Assembly (NCBI GenBank): GCA_050084985.1
Contig: JBITNC010000001.1
Span: forward strand, 172,236,001-172,300,000
Direction: 5' to 3'
Source of the DNA: Nageia nagi
Taxonomy: Eukaryota; Pinophyta
Length of the DNA stretch: 64,000 nucleotides
This document shows, one piece after another, positions 34,901-46,977 of this stretch. The notes under the pieces were generated by a model. The model saw only the letters and a list, made by a program, of their open reading frames with translations. It did not search any database and was not told where the DNA came from. Each line of letters begins with the position of its first letter. Within the stretch, counting starts at the first letter, position 1. The position numbers and the translations under genes are program-made.

Positions 34901-36541
34901 AACCTACTCCATGAACTCTTAAACCAAGATAAGTAGAATAATTTTTGTAAGTTTATTATGAATTTTAATATTGTTAGAAATAATAATTTAAATACATAAA
35001 TGATATATATTTATATTTTGACAAAGTTGATAGGTCCTACAAATCATTGGGTTTAAAGGATGTTAAAAGATATTTCATTCATTCACATTTATATTTAGTA
35101 TTAAAGCACATTGGTATAATAATTTGACATCTTTATTTTTAAATGTGATTCTATATATGAAATAATGATAAAAGGTATACAAAATCATAAAATAATTTTA
35201 TTAAGAATGATTTTAGATATATAGATAGATAAATAGATGCCTTTTAACATATTTTTAAATCCATTAATTTTTGAGGAAGGTTATCCTCTTTCCAAATTCA
35301 AAACATACCTTGGGCATTTATGATCTTTGGGTTGCATACAAAATCAACTGAAAATTGATAGAACAAGCTCAAATTGGTAATGGGTTCTTAAATCTAGTTG
35401 AATTTGGTCCTAATATGTCCATCTTGATCTATTTTGGCTGATTTAAGGTATAAAGGTCCAAGATTTAGAGCATAAACTCCCAAAGTATGTGGCTCAATTT
35501 GACAAAAGGATAGATCCGTCCTTAATTTTAGGGCTTGTTGAATATTTAAAGTGACCCATAGATATATATAGGAAAAAACTTATGCTAAACACTCAAATGT
35601 GTGAAAGGAGAGTTCTATTAATAATACAATAATATATATAGAACAACATATAACACTAATATGATATGTAACATTAAATAAATATGAAGTAATGGTATAC
35701 AAATTATTAGATCAAGATTCAAGTCATGCATTATTGAGAAAGAGATCAAGAGAGATAAATATCTATCACCTTACCTAGATGATTAAATGTATATGTAGAT
35801 AAGGATTTATTGATATAAGTGTAATATTGAAATACAACCTTCCAGAGTTAATCAAGATCACAACTTAGCATTAACACTATACATAGCATCAATGCATAAC
35901 TCAAGGCCCATGCCTACAAGAAAATCCATGTTAGGGTATCTATAGATTAGGTTGCATCCAAGATCAAATAGTAGTATGATGTAATGACAAACCTAGTCTA
36001 ACATATAATTGTGAAAGATGAATGTTATATGCTCGAGTAATAAAAAGATTCCAATCTCAATAGGTTGTGTTGAGAAAAACATAAATGATAGGTGGTACTG
36101 ACTATCGAGATGAAATCCTAATTAACTTTCCCATGTGACATACCTACCTTTATATATGTAAGAGAACCACCATATTGTATGCCTACAAGCTTGTGCTAAT
36201 GGTAGTGTACCTTGCACAACAATAAATATTATTACATGAGAAAGTGCTTAAGCAGGCTAATATAAGAAAATATCATTATAATGAGATATCAATAATATGA
36301 TAATTAATTAAGGACACCAGAGGGATTTAAATTAAATATCAATAATTCCCCCTTTTGTAAGTTTAATTTAAATGAAATGAAATTATGCTTCCAATGGAAA
36401 GAAGGAAAGAGAAAGAAAAATACTCCCTAGATCTTAGCAAGCATCTGGATCAATAAATTTTTGATGATGGATATTGCCCCCTCTTTATATTTATTGCAGT
36501 ATGAGTAACTATGAAAATCTTGTGTGATCAAATACAAATAA
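34901..36541. other. AT-rich flank of the copia insertion
   Basis: No gene or element recognised. The last five bases (36,537-36,541, AATAA) are the left copy of the target-site duplication of the copia element that follows. Confidence 0.45.
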
Positions 36542-37030
36542 TGTTAGAATTTGTAATGAAATATTGTGAATATCTAAACTCCTTGTAAATTCAATTAATC
36601 AATTAAAGGATATTTAGATACCTTAAGGGATTAATTGAATTCTTTATTATGTAAACTTTGACCTTACCAAGTGGTTAGTTGGTAGGTTAACGTTAGGTAA
36701 TATATTTATTGTAACCCTAACCTTACCCTTGGGTTAAAGAGAGGTTAGGGAGGTGCTCTCATGCTATAAATAGAGGGCCTCTCCTGTTGTAATACAACTT
36801 AGAGTTTGAGTAAGATTACTCTACTAGTTTGTGTAGGAGAGAAAGGAATTGTAGTAAGAGGGTGCATAGTTTGAGAATTGAGATCTAGTTGTGGATGTAC
36901 TCCCAAGGAGGGAGGAACCACTTATATTGGTGTTATCTTGTGTGAATGGTGTTATTAGCTTGTAGATGTTGAATGATTAAGTTTCCTATAGTCTTGGACC
37001 TTGAGAATTAGTCTAGATCTAATTCCTTTA
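36542..37030 (+). repeat. 5' LTR of the 36.5-kb copia element
   Basis: It begins TGTTAGAATTTG and ends TTCCTTTA where the 3' LTR ends TTCCTTCA, so the terminal CA has mutated to TA. A TATA box (TATAAATA, 36,765-36,772) lies about mid-way and would start the genomic transcript. Compared with the 3' LTR there are four transitions and seven transversions. Confidence 0.95.
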
Positions 37031-37032
37031 AT

Positions 37033-37044
37033 TGGTATCAGAGC
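37033..37044 (+). promoter_or_regulatory. Primer-binding site, initiator-Met tRNA
   Basis: TGGTATCAGAGC, two bases after the 5' LTR, is the standard plant copia binding site complementary to the 3' end of initiator methionine tRNA. Confidence 0.93.
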
Positions 37045-37849
37045 TTGGTGTGGAAGCTCCTTCAACATTCTTTGAAACTTCTTCAATTTGGAGGTCTCCA
37101 TTTCTCATCTTCTTACATTGTTGAGGTAAAACATAATAGAAGGTATACATTTTTTACCTTCTTGGTTAATTATTGAATAATTGTATTTTACTACTAACAT
37201 ATTGTGTGCTATATGTTGACTATTGTTGAGCTAAATATGATTAACAATTTTTGATACTAACCTCTTTTGTGTTGAGGATAGTATACAAAAATTAAGTTGA
37301 GGATTTTTTTTTCTATCTTATGGAGAAGATAATTTTTTTAACCTTTTTTGTTAATAAAAATGGGTAATTTCTTTTGTGAGAGGGAGAAATTTCAATTTTT
37401 TTATTTGTAACTATATATATTACTTTAATACGGTTCTGCCTTGTAGAATACAACAAGACTATCAAGATTGTTTCATTAACTCTAATTTGTCCCTAGAGCT
37501 TTGTTGAGAAGTGAATCTGTATCTGTACTTTGTAAAGCATGCTCATCATCAAAAATCAAAGCATAAAGTCCTGTAAAAACCTCCTTAACCAATGCAACTA
37601 AGTATGAATGTTTTTGATATCCAGTATTCACCAAACTCGTATGAATCCCTTCACTGAAGAGTTTGGGGAAGAACTCCCGCTTTACACAATACCTATCATC
37701 TACGAAGCTGTAGCTTCTACCGTGTTATCTTTCTATCTCTCCCTACGTATATGTATGTATATGGATATTTATGGTCCATGGAATAAAAATTAGAGTTGCA
37801 ATAAAGAGATCTTAGATTTGTGTGCCTATCTTCTATGAAGTCGTATAGG

Positions 37850-37960
37850 AACTGCAATGGAGGCAACATTGACATTGCATTTGATTACATCATCCAGAAT
37901 GTTGGCATTTATAGTGCTGTCAGTTGTCCTTACAAAAAGCTACTACCTATTATAGAATGA
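37850..37960 (+). pseudogene. Possible captured papain-family (C1A) protease fragment
   Basis: A 36-codon frame reads NCNGGNIDIAFDYIIQNVGI followed by a block with CPYKK, then a stop. In C1A cysteine proteases the segment after the catalytic Cys helix reads CNGG, then several residues, AF..II.N.GI and ..YPY. The order and spacing match. The catalytic Cys, His and Asn regions were not found nearby, so only a short exon-sized piece is present. The frame at 37,608-37,793 just upstream (MNPFTEEFGEELP) may be part of the same captured DNA but is not clearly C1A. The fragment is short, so chance or another origin remains possible. Confidence 0.45.
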
Positions 37961-38030
37961 GCCCAAATATTCCCAAAGTTAGTTGCTGAAAAATGCTTCC
38001 CTCGACATATACACACACCGCCTCCCTTGG

Positions 38031-38222
38031 ATTGCACCTTCTCCCTCCTCCCTTGTAAGACATGGTCGTTCGGACCCTTCGAGGTGCGGTCGGTTGAAAT
38101 ACACATGCCTGGATTGCACCTTCTCCCTCCTCCCTTGTAGGACATGGTCATCCAGACCCTTCGAGGTGCGATCAGCTGAAATACGCATGCCTGGACTGCG
38201 CCTTCTCCCTCCTCCCTCTTCT
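38031..38222 (+). repeat. GC-rich tandem repeat, 82-bp unit, about 2.3 copies
   Basis: Units 38,031-38,112 and 38,113-38,194 share ATTGCACCTTCTCCCTCCTC, 'gacatggtc', 'cccttcgaggtgcg' and 'catgcctgg'. A third partial copy follows to about 38,222. The block is much richer in C and CpG than the rest of the leader. Open frames on both strands (for example 37,983-38,378 and 37,930-38,235) are products of the repeat and not genes. Confidence 0.85.
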
Positions 38223-39865
38223 CCTCCCTCTGCATTTTCTCCTCGATGTTGCCCTCCTTATCTTAGAATAAAGTTGGAGGTTTCTTTTTTTTTCTTCTTT
38301 GTGCATTTAATTTTTTTTGTTGACTACTTGCATATTCTTAAATGCACATGCAAAGCAATGTTTACTACTTCTTGGTAAGGGAAGGGTAGCTATTTTGTTT
38401 CACCTAAAAGCATTTATTGCTTAGGTAAAAGTAGCATTAACTATGCATAGGTCTCCTTTCTTGAAGCAAATGTATACTTTTTGGTAGGCATTTAATATTT
38501 TTTGCTTGCTTACAAGTCATTTGTTCTTATTAAATGCACTTAGAAGTACTTATACTCCAACTTTAAGCATTGTCATGATGACTATAATACTTTAAAGTAA
38601 GTAGATACATCATTACTCTTCAATGCTATCCAATTTTTTAGAAAAATGTGGCAAATAAAGTTAATTCTTTAGGAGTATATATATTTTTTATTTGCCTTAA
38701 ATACTTTTAAGTTTGGCAATTTACTTAGGTAAAATGATAAATATTAGTGTAACATTAACACTTTAAGGGATTTTTTTTACCTAAGTATTTTTTTTAATGA
38801 TTTCATGTTTCCTAAAAGGAAAACCTATGCTATTTTTTAAGTAAACAAGGGAAATTTTTTACTTAAAATATAAATGCATACTTAAAAGATAATTTTTTTT
38901 AGCATACAAGTTTTAGGGATAAAACTTTAAGTAAAAAAGGGGAGAATTTGTATAGTTTTTTACTTAAAACTTTATCTAGATCTTGCATGCTAAATTTGTA
39001 ATGCATGCCTCTTAATCTTGTGTAGGAATAAAGCATGTTTATTACTTAATTTTAAGTTATGGAATAATGCATGTTTAATTTTTTTAAGTTATGGATTAAT
39101 GCTAAGTAGGACTTAGCCTTTTTAAATTCATTAAAGTGTTGAATGAATTTATGAACTTGAGCAAGTATGCAAAATGTAAAAATGTCCTTTAGGGGTTAGT
39201 ACAAAACCCATTGGACTCTTATATTTCAAGTTCTTGTGGATGATGTATTTTTAATACTTTAATTTATATTTTTTCATAATTGCTTTATACTTGCAAAATG
39301 CAAAATATTGAAAGTAACCCCTAAAATGAACACATTCGCACGTACTTTTCCATAACATGATTTGTTTGGGGAGCCATGAAGGGAGGACAAGGCAGACTGG
39401 AGCCTTTTTAGTTCGAAGAACCAAGTGGTGGTAAATCCATCTTAATTTCCCCTAAGACCTCTATTGGATTGGACATAACTCTATTAGGTGGATAGGCATG
39501 TGTGTAGTGATACCACATGTCCGCACGTCCATTCAAGGATTATCTTGATAACCTAAGAGGAAAACTTGAAAACCTTAAACAAGATAATTAAAATGGCCGG
39601 TCCAAGATACGTCGGATCCTTGGAAAATTTTTGGTACTTCTCCATGAGAGAGTATATTACTGACCAAGGTGAACTGGTTGAGGACTAGCAGTACTTAGGC
39701 TCCACTTTACAGGCATCCAGGTGAAGGCCTAATTCTATACAAGAAAACAACCTCAACTTTATCCTTCTACGGATCTTGGTTTATAATTTTGCACATGTGG
39801 GACATGTTTACTTATCAATGTTTGATTTGTATAGATGGTAAATTCTAGAAATTTATTCATTCTTC

Positions 39866-41632
39866 TTGCTTATTTACTTTTGTGTAGCAATGGTTGAAAC
39901 CTTCATACCCAAGCATATACTCGACGGTTCCAACTTCGGCATATGGGAACCTCGTATGAAAGCTGAGTTACAAGCAAGGAAGCTATGGCAGATAGTTAAT
40001 GAAGACTTGGTCACTCCTACAGATGAGAAGGCTCTTGAAATCTACAACTCAAAGAATGAGTTAACAACTTCAATGATTTATCGTGTAGTTTCAGATGACG
40101 TACTTCTCATGATTTCTTCTTCAACATCAGCAAAGGAAGCTTGGGATAGGCTGAAGAAAATTTACCTTGGGTCAAAATTTTCAAGGAGGTTCACTATTTT
40201 ACAAAAGTTGTTGCAATATCATCAAGGTGAAGATGAAAGTGCTCCTATTTACTTAAACAAAATCATTGACCTCAGGACACAACTAGTTGGCTGTGGGTGC
40301 AATTGGATCAATGATGAGTTCATGGTCTTCATCATTCTTCAAAGCCTTTTTACAAAGTTCAGTAACTTTGTCACGGTTATGGAAACTAGGCTCGATGATG
40401 AAGAAGATGTCATCTCTCTTGATAACCTTTCTATACTCCTTCTGAATCGTGAGGAAACTTTGAATAAGAAAATGTTGAAATTTTCTCTAAAAGACAAAAG
40501 CATTGCTCTAGGAGCAACCAAAACTCCTTTCAAGAAGAAGTTCAATCATTATAAATCCAAAGATAACAAATCCTCATCTACCTTCAGGAAGCATGAGAAA
40601 AAGGGCAACAATAATGGCAACTTCATGCAAAGGAATGACAAAGCTGGATCAAGCAATCCAAAACCTAAGGAAAAGTTTGATGGAAATTGTAACTTTTGTG
40701 GCATCTTTGGTCATAAAGAGTATGATTGTCGTAAAAAGAAATTTGCGAAAAAAGGCAAGGGAAATGCAAATGCAAAAAATTTCAATAATAAAAAGAAGAA
40801 CAAGCATGCTGCTACTATTGCCTACTACTCAGTGACTCAAACTATTTCAAATGATTGGATTATTGATTTAGGATGCACTAATCAGATGTGTTATGAAAAG
40901 GATAAGTTTGAAAACTTTCATAAGTACAAGAAGGATGTAGTTGTGATAGGTGATAATTCAGTCCTTGATGGTCAAGGAATAGGGAGTGTGAAGATTCATG
41001 GAAAGGTTCTTGATAATGTCTTTTATGTGCCTAAATTAAGGATGAATCTTATCTCTGTAATTCATATTACAAGGAAAGGATACTCATTTGAGTTTACCTC
41101 ACACTCCTGGTGTGTTAAGAAAGGACTTGCCACCTTGATGAAATGATCACTAAAGGATGACCTTTATATTATGGATAAAGTTCCTTCAAAGATGTGTCTT
41201 GCTGCAAATGTTTATTCAAAGGGTAATATTTGGCATCAATGATTAGGGCACCTAAACCATAAGAGTATTCAAGATATGAAAAATCAAGAACTTGTGGAAG
41301 GTTTACCTAATATTTCACCCATAATTAGTCTCTGTGAAAGGTGCATTCTAGGAAATATGAATAGGCAAAAGTTTGAAAAAGATAAGGCAACTCGAGCTAC
41401 TCATCCTCTTCAGCTTGTGCATTCAAATTTGATGGGTCTATTTCAGACTAAGTCTCTAGGGGGAGCTTCTTATGTTCTAACCTTCATTGATGAATTCAGC
41501 AAGATGACATTTGGTTATCTACTTGAGCACAAGGATCAAACTTTTGATAGGTTTAAAGACTTCAAGGCTCTTATTGAAAATCAAACTAATTTTAAGATCA
41601 AAATGTTGAGATCTGATAATAGGGGTGAATAA
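39866..41632 (+). pseudogene. copia gag, protease and integrase N-terminal part
   Basis: The frame is open 39,866-41,146; the natural start is probably the Met at 39,890 (MVETFIPKH). Gag shows the W..L..IY helix region and a zinc knuckle CNFCGIFGHKEYDC (about residues 275-288). The protease active site reads DWIIDLGCTNQM, with Leu replacing the catalytic-motif Ser (TCA to TTA type change), so it is probably dead. In the same frame, stops at 41,144 and 41,240 are followed by the integrase zinc-binding region (LGHLNH, CERC) and the core start (FIDEFSK, SDNRGE) to TAA at 41,630-41,632. An expected core Asp near VHSNLMG is Asn. Confidence 0.92.
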
Positions 41633-43764
41633 AGCAATAATTCACAATCCCTTACACCCCTCAATAAAATGGAGTTATTGAAAGGAAGAATCGAACCATT
41701 ATGGAAATGGCAAGGTGCATGTTGGGTAACCTTCCTAGTTTCTTATGGCATGAAGCTGTTCACACTGCTATTCACACCCTAAATAGGTGTCCTACTAAAG
41801 CAGTTGAAGGTAAAACTCTGTATGAAGCATGGACAAGAAAGAAACCTAACATCTCACACTTTAGGGTCTTCGATTGTGATGCATTTGCCTTCATTACCTC
41901 AGAGAAAAGAAAGAAGTTGGATAAAAGATCAAAAAAATGAATCTTTGTGGGGTATGATAATCAGCATAGAGGTTACAGGCTCTACTCCTCATTCCATAAA
42001 ATAGTCTTTGTTTCTAGGGATGTCAAGTTCAATGAACTTCCTGAGGATACGACTTCTCATGCTAAGGTGTCTGATTCAAATGATTCTTTGCCTGCACCTA
42101 ACTGGTTGGATGATAATGTAGGGAGGTCACCATAAGAGCAAAATTCTCCAGCTCAGAGAATTATAAGAAGTATGACCTTGAATAAATCTTTATTTGCCAA
42201 AATTGATAATACAAATGAGCCATCAACCTTCAAAGAAGCTTCCAAGCAAGTATGTTGGATGGAAGCTATGAAAGTTGAGTATGAGGCGCTCATGAAAAAT
42301 GAAACTTGGGATTTGGTTCCTTATCCCAATGAGAAAAATGTGATTAGAAATAAATGGATATACAAGGTCAAGTACAATTCTGATGGAAAAATTGAAAAAT
42401 ACAAAGCAAGGTTAGTGGCCAAAGGATTCACTCAGAAATATGGTATTGATTATGAGGAAACCTTTGCACCTATGGCGAAGATGACTACTGTCAAGATAAT
42501 TCTTGCTCTTTCTACAGCTCAAGGATGGAAAGTTTTTCAACTTGATGTCAAGAGTGCATTTCTCAATGGTGACTTGAATGTAGAAATCTACATGAATCAA
42601 CCAAAAGGATTTATTCCAGAAGGTAAAGAGTCTTTTGTGTGCAAGCTAAAGAAGTCTTTGTATGGACTTAAGCAAGCACCTAGAGCATGGTACAAGAAAA
42701 TTTTAGGATTCTTTGCAGATATTGGTTTTTCCAAGTGCTTCTCTAACTTAGATCTCTATGTACTCAATTAAGGAAAAGATGTGGTCTTAATTCTCCTTTA
42801 TGTGGATGATCTTCTCATAACTAGTAATCATATTGAAATCATCCAAGAGTGCATATCCAAACTGAAGGCAACATTTGAAATGATTGATCTAGGTCTATTG
42901 CGTTACTATCTTAGGATGCAAGTATACCAACACAAAGATTGTACTTATCTTAGTCAATCTAAGTATATATCAGACATCTTGCAAAAGTTTGGAATGGAGG
43001 AGTGTAGATATGCTGTAATACCTATTTCTCCTAGAATTGTTGTATCTCTGAGCTTAGATTCTCAGTTGGCTGATGCTACAACTTATAGGCAATTGATCGG
43101 TAGTCTTCTATATCTAACTATCTCTTGACTTGATATTGCCTTTGCAGTGAATATGATGGCACGATTCATGCAAAAACCATATGTTGAGTACCTCAATGCT
43201 GTTAAGCAAATCTTGAGGTATGTGGCATGGACAAAGGATCTTGCTCTTAAGTATTCCAAAGTGCCCTTGATTGTTCTCTTTGGGTTCTTAGATTCTAATT
43301 ATGGGGGGGATAGAGATGATAGAAAATCAACCTCTGCATATGTGTTCAACATTGGTTCATGTGCTATCTCTTGGGCTTCTAAGAAGCAACCTACTGTGAC
43401 TCTTTCTACCACCGAAGCCAAATATCAAGCCATGTCTGTTGCTGCCTAGGAAACTATTTGGCTGAGGCATCTTCTGAATGAAATTGGGTATGAGCAAAAT
43501 GGCCCATATCTTATTTCTTTAGATAATCAATCAGCTATCTCTTTGGCTAAGAATCCTGTGTTCCATCAGAGAACCAAACATGTGGAAATCCAAGCCCATT
43601 TTATCAGGAAGAAGGTTCTAGATGACATCATACACTTGGAGTATTGTCCATCTACTGTAAACTCTACTGATTTATTCACCAAGCCCCTTCCTGAAGCTCA
43701 GTTCAGCAAGCTTAGGGATTCTCTTGGGTTGGTGAAGTTGCCCTCAAGGGGGAGTGAAGTTTGA
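41633..43764 (+). pseudogene. copia integrase C-terminal part, reverse transcriptase and RNase H
   Basis: After a small deletion and frame change the reading resumes with PYTPQ, stop, NGVIERKNRTIMEMA and the integrase end (WTRKKPNISHFRVF). RT (42,172-43,128) has MEAMKVEYEALMKNETWDL, GLKQAPRAWYKK and an intact catalytic LLYVDDLLI. RNase H (43,147-43,764) has KSTSAYVF, WASKKQPTVTLSTTEAKY and the end DLFTKPLPEAQF. In-frame stops lie at 41,665, 41,938, 42,133, 42,769, 43,126 and 43,447. Several are one C-to-T step from the expected Arg or Gln codon, as methylated cytosine decay would produce. Confidence 0.92.
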
Positions 43765-44591
43765 ACTTTTGTTAGTGATGACAACTTCACTCTCTAATAG
43801 GCTCTTTTTTGGTGTTATATAGTGTTGATTATGATATACCTATGTGGTAAGTTCACTCTGTGTGAGGAACTTCTTGTACATTTTATACCTCCATGGTAAG
43901 TTTGCTCTGTGTGAGAAACTTGTACAATTTTTTGAGCATATAATTGTGGTAAGTTTGCTCTATGTGAGGAACTTCTTGTACATTTTATACCTCTGTGGTA
44001 AGTTTGCTTTGCGTGAGAAACTTGTTGTACAATTTTTTGAGCATATAATTATTCAAGTATTCATATGAGAAGATCTGGTATGTGTCTTTAGTCATTGTAC
44101 AGTCATCTATATTTTATGATCTATTAATAATCAACACATGTCTATATACAACAGGTGACTATGAGTGATGGCTTGGCATCTCCATGATGACTTATAGTGC
44201 ACCATTGATAAGTTATTTATAAGATGGCATTATTTGATTCTCTTATTAATAAAATGAATATATGATGCATCTAACTGATTTTGTTCATGAGTTGCTTGTA
44301 GCATGCAAGATCTTCTTTAGAAATGCAGGTTACTCACCTTGTGTAAGCAAGCTCATGGAGACTCACATGTCAGCTTAAAGTTGATTGACTACTATGTACA
44401 GTGAAACTAGTTGTGGTTAATGATTGTATTGTAAACCATTTTGTCAAATGGTAATGTAGTGAGTCTCAAACTAGTTCTCAAAAAGATTCTCAAATATGTA
44501 AATGTTCTCATCTCTGCTTGTATCTCTATGGAGGAGAACTCTCTCTTACTCTCTCTCTTCTCTCTTCTACGCTCTATCCCAATATTGCATT
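43765..44591 (+). other. Post-pol tail of the copia element with tandem repeat
   Basis: An 830-bp non-coding tail separates pol from the polypurine tract. It contains a 2 x 102 bp tandem repeat (43,845-43,946 and 43,947-44,050), itself built from two related halves that each start TGGTAAGTT. The rest aligns with window positions 1-396, so the tail is a family trait. The last 11 bases before and into the LTR (AAGGGGGAGTG) also occur at 43,746-43,756 inside the end of pol. Confidence 0.75.
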
Positions 44592-44600
44592 AAGGGGGAG
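44592..44600 (+). promoter_or_regulatory. Polypurine tract
   Basis: AAGGGGGAG directly precedes the TG of the 3' LTR and would prime plus-strand DNA synthesis. Confidence 0.9.
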
Positions 44601-45089
44601 TGTTAGAATTTGTAATGAAATATTTTGAATATCTAAACTCCTTGTAAATTCAATTAATCACTTAAAGGATATTTAGATACCTTAAGGGATTAATTGAATT
44701 CTTTATTATGTAAACTTTGACCTTACCAAGTGGTTAGTTGGTAGGTTAAAGTTAGGTAATATATTTATTGTAACCCTAACCTTAACCTTGGGTTAAAGGG
44801 AGGTTAGGGAGGTGCTCTCATGCTATAAATAGAGGGCCTCTCCTGTTGTAATACAACTTAGAGTTTGAGTAAGATTACTCTACTAGTTTGTGTAGGAGAG
44901 AAAGGAATTGTAGTAAGAGGGTGCATAGTTTGAGAATTAAGATCTAGTTGTGGATGTACTCCCAAGGAGGGAGGAACCACTTATATTGGTTTTATCTTGT
45001 GTTAATGGTGTTATTAGCTTGTAGATGTTGAATGATTAAGTTTCCTATAGTCTTGGACCTTGAGGATTAGTCTACATCTAATTCCTTCA
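44601..45089 (+). repeat. 3' LTR of the 36.5-kb copia element
   Basis: It is 489 bp, from TGTTAGAATT to CCTTCA, followed by the AATAA duplication at 45,090-45,094. The TATA box is at 44,824-44,831. It keeps the canonical CA end that the 5' LTR has lost. Confidence 0.95.
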
Positions 45090-45094
45090 AATAA

Positions 45095-46159
45095 CTTATG
45101 ATGAGAGAACATAAAATAATATCTCCAAAGAGAATATATAGATTCATCTTAAATAGATACATCGTTAGAAAGAGTAAAGATGAAATTAATATAATATAAT
45201 AACATGACATTATCTGGTATAACACCATCATATCATCATAAGAGGTGTATTATAATGAGGTACTATACCCCATTCCTAAATACATATGAGGAAGGATATC
45301 ACCATGAGATACTATAACCCATTCTTGGATTCTAATAAAAAAAAAGCATCATCATATATAGAAACATCTAGTACATCATTCATAGAGTAATCATCATGGA
45401 CGAAAATATTTCCCCATTCATAGATGAGTATCATCAAGGTAGTAAAAGATGCCCCATTCTTAGATATAAAGAATAAAGGTGATGGTTGATAACCTCAACC
45501 AATAAAGGTATACTCAAATAATGATGATTGATAACCTCAACCAATGAAGGGATATTCAAACAATGATGAATGATGACCTCAAAAAAAAAAAGAGCTACTC
45601 AAATAGTTGCAACTTATGAATTATGAAATGTGAGCACAATAGTGTGCTCATACAAAATATCATATGTAATTACATAATCATATTTTCCAAATGTGAAGAC
45701 AAAAATTATTTGGAAGCAATATCTACACTTACTCGTGAAGATAACATTAGCAATTTTGGTCGCATGAGCATTGGCATCAATGTCAACATGTTGATATTTT
45801 GCTTTTCTATACTTGAAGTTTTCTACATTTATGCTTGATGATAAGATAATACCTTTTATATTTTTCTTTTTTCTAATAAAATAGATAACATGCACCTATA
45901 GGTTTCTACTGAATGACCTATGATTTGGATGGTAACTCTCTATTTATGCAAATTATGACTTGGCTTCTTAACTTAGACAACTAACAAATAACATACCATA
46001 GACTTGAAAATATTTGGAAATAATGAAAAATTAATCATATACCCCAACATTGAAACTAGATTAACAAAAGAAAAATGGAGGTAGGAAACTTAATATGTAG
46101 ATATATGAATGGCCTTAAGAATAAATATGAACAACAAAAATAAAAAGATGATTAACATG
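45095..46159. other. AT-rich stretch with short repeats
   Basis: No gene recognised. A unit of about 41-43 bp ('gatgattgataacctcaacc', 'aaggnatantcaaa') is repeated two to three times at 45,479-45,600, and 'accccattc' phrases recur at 45,270-45,460. The 93- and 71-codon frames at 45,614-45,895 overlap on opposite strands and show no motif. Confidence 0.45.
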
Positions 46160-46889
46160 GTTGGATTGTTAAACATAAAAGGGATTTAACTGGATGACAT
46201 TGATGGAGACCTTTAATTGTATTCCCTCTATTATAGTTAACCTATAAGCTCCACGTTGATATTTTGTTGTGACAATATAGGGATCCATCCAATTTGATTC
46301 AAACTTGCCTTTGTCCTCTTTTTCTTAGTTTTGTAATCATATTCTTTAAGGACCAAATTACCAACTTGGAATTCTCATGGTTTGATCTTCCTTGCATAAG
46401 CTCTTTTGATTCTTTTATGATATTTTATCAAGTATTCTAAGGCATGAATTATTATTTTATTAAGACTTTCCAATTGCTCTAACATTTTCTTTCTTTGATC
46501 TTCCTTGTCTATATATAATTCCCTCTAAGGATACTCTTAAAGATGGAATTTCTAGTTCTAAAGGGAGTATTGCTTCATCCTCATACACCAATAAATATAG
46601 TGTGATATCATGGTGCTAGTCCTGAATATCCATAATGCATAAATCAATTGCTCATGCCAATTTATTTTATGCTTTTGGACTATCTTAATACATAAACTAG
46701 TAATTATTGTCTTGTTAGTAGCTTCCAATTGTCCATTGCCTTGAGTTGAAGAAAATTTTTATTTGATCTTATGAATTTATTTCCATTGTCCATAAGAATG
46801 TAAGATGGTACTCCAAACTTGGTAATTATGTTCTTTGTCAAAAATTTTATAATTTGGGGGCCTTTGTAAGATTTCAATGGTATTTCATC
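46160..46889 (-). pseudogene. gypsy integrase C-terminal half (right part of a split element)
   Basis: The minus-strand reading begins at the copia junction with EIPLKSYKGPQIIKFL, then TKNIITKFGVPSYILMDNGN, KINWHEQLIYALW, EYLIKYHKRIKRAYARKIKP, EFQVGNLVLKE and GAYRLTIIEG. This is the second half of a gypsy integrase core plus its C-terminal domain, with stops and shifts. The first half lies 9 kb away at 55,841-56,381, on the far side of the inserted copia element. Confidence 0.75.
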
Positions 46890-46977
46890 TATTAAAATAT
46901 ATAATCTAAAGGTTATGTATTTATAAGTAGTATAAACTTAAAACATTAGATTTAGGCTATAGTTAATAAATATTTAA
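46890..46977 (+). repeat. 5' LTR of the second copia element, left part
   Basis: It aligns with the start of the 3' LTR at 55,629: 'aaaatnnataatntaaaggtta', 'tt-taagtag', 'taaactta', 'atttagg' and 'aaatatttaa' occur in order. The expected TG start has become TA. Homology stops at 46,977, where the inserted sequence begins. Confidence 0.7.

Larger units (their letters stand above)
37045..39865 (+). other. Long non-coding leader of the copia element
   Basis: The 2.8 kb between primer-binding site and gag has no long open frame of its own. It contains a possible host-gene fragment (37,850-37,960), a GC-rich tandem repeat (38,031-38,222) and otherwise T-rich DNA. The part just before gag (about 39,300-39,860) is less AT-rich. 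Leaders of this length are unusual among copia elements, which often have a few hundred bases here. Confidence 0.7.
36542..45089 (+). mobile_element. Complete-structure Ty1/copia retrotransposon (8.5 kb), coding region defective
   Basis: Two 489-bp LTRs flank a primer-binding site, an unusually long 2.8-kb leader, a gag-pol region in copia order (gag, protease, integrase, RT, RNase H) and a polypurine tract. The 5-bp target duplication AATAA is perfect (36,537-36,541 and 45,090-45,094). The LTRs differ at 11 of 489 positions with no gaps (97.8% identity), so the insertion is fairly recent on an evolutionary scale. The polyprotein nevertheless has about nine in-frame stops and one deletion/frameshift, implying that the copied source was already defective. 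The order RT after integrase places it in Ty1/copia; the exact lineage is not assigned. Confidence 0.95.

Noticed and set aside
37930-38378. Overlapping frames of 69-131 codons on both strands
   Set aside because: They are products of the 82-bp tandem repeat in the copia leader, with repeated peptides and no recognisable domain.
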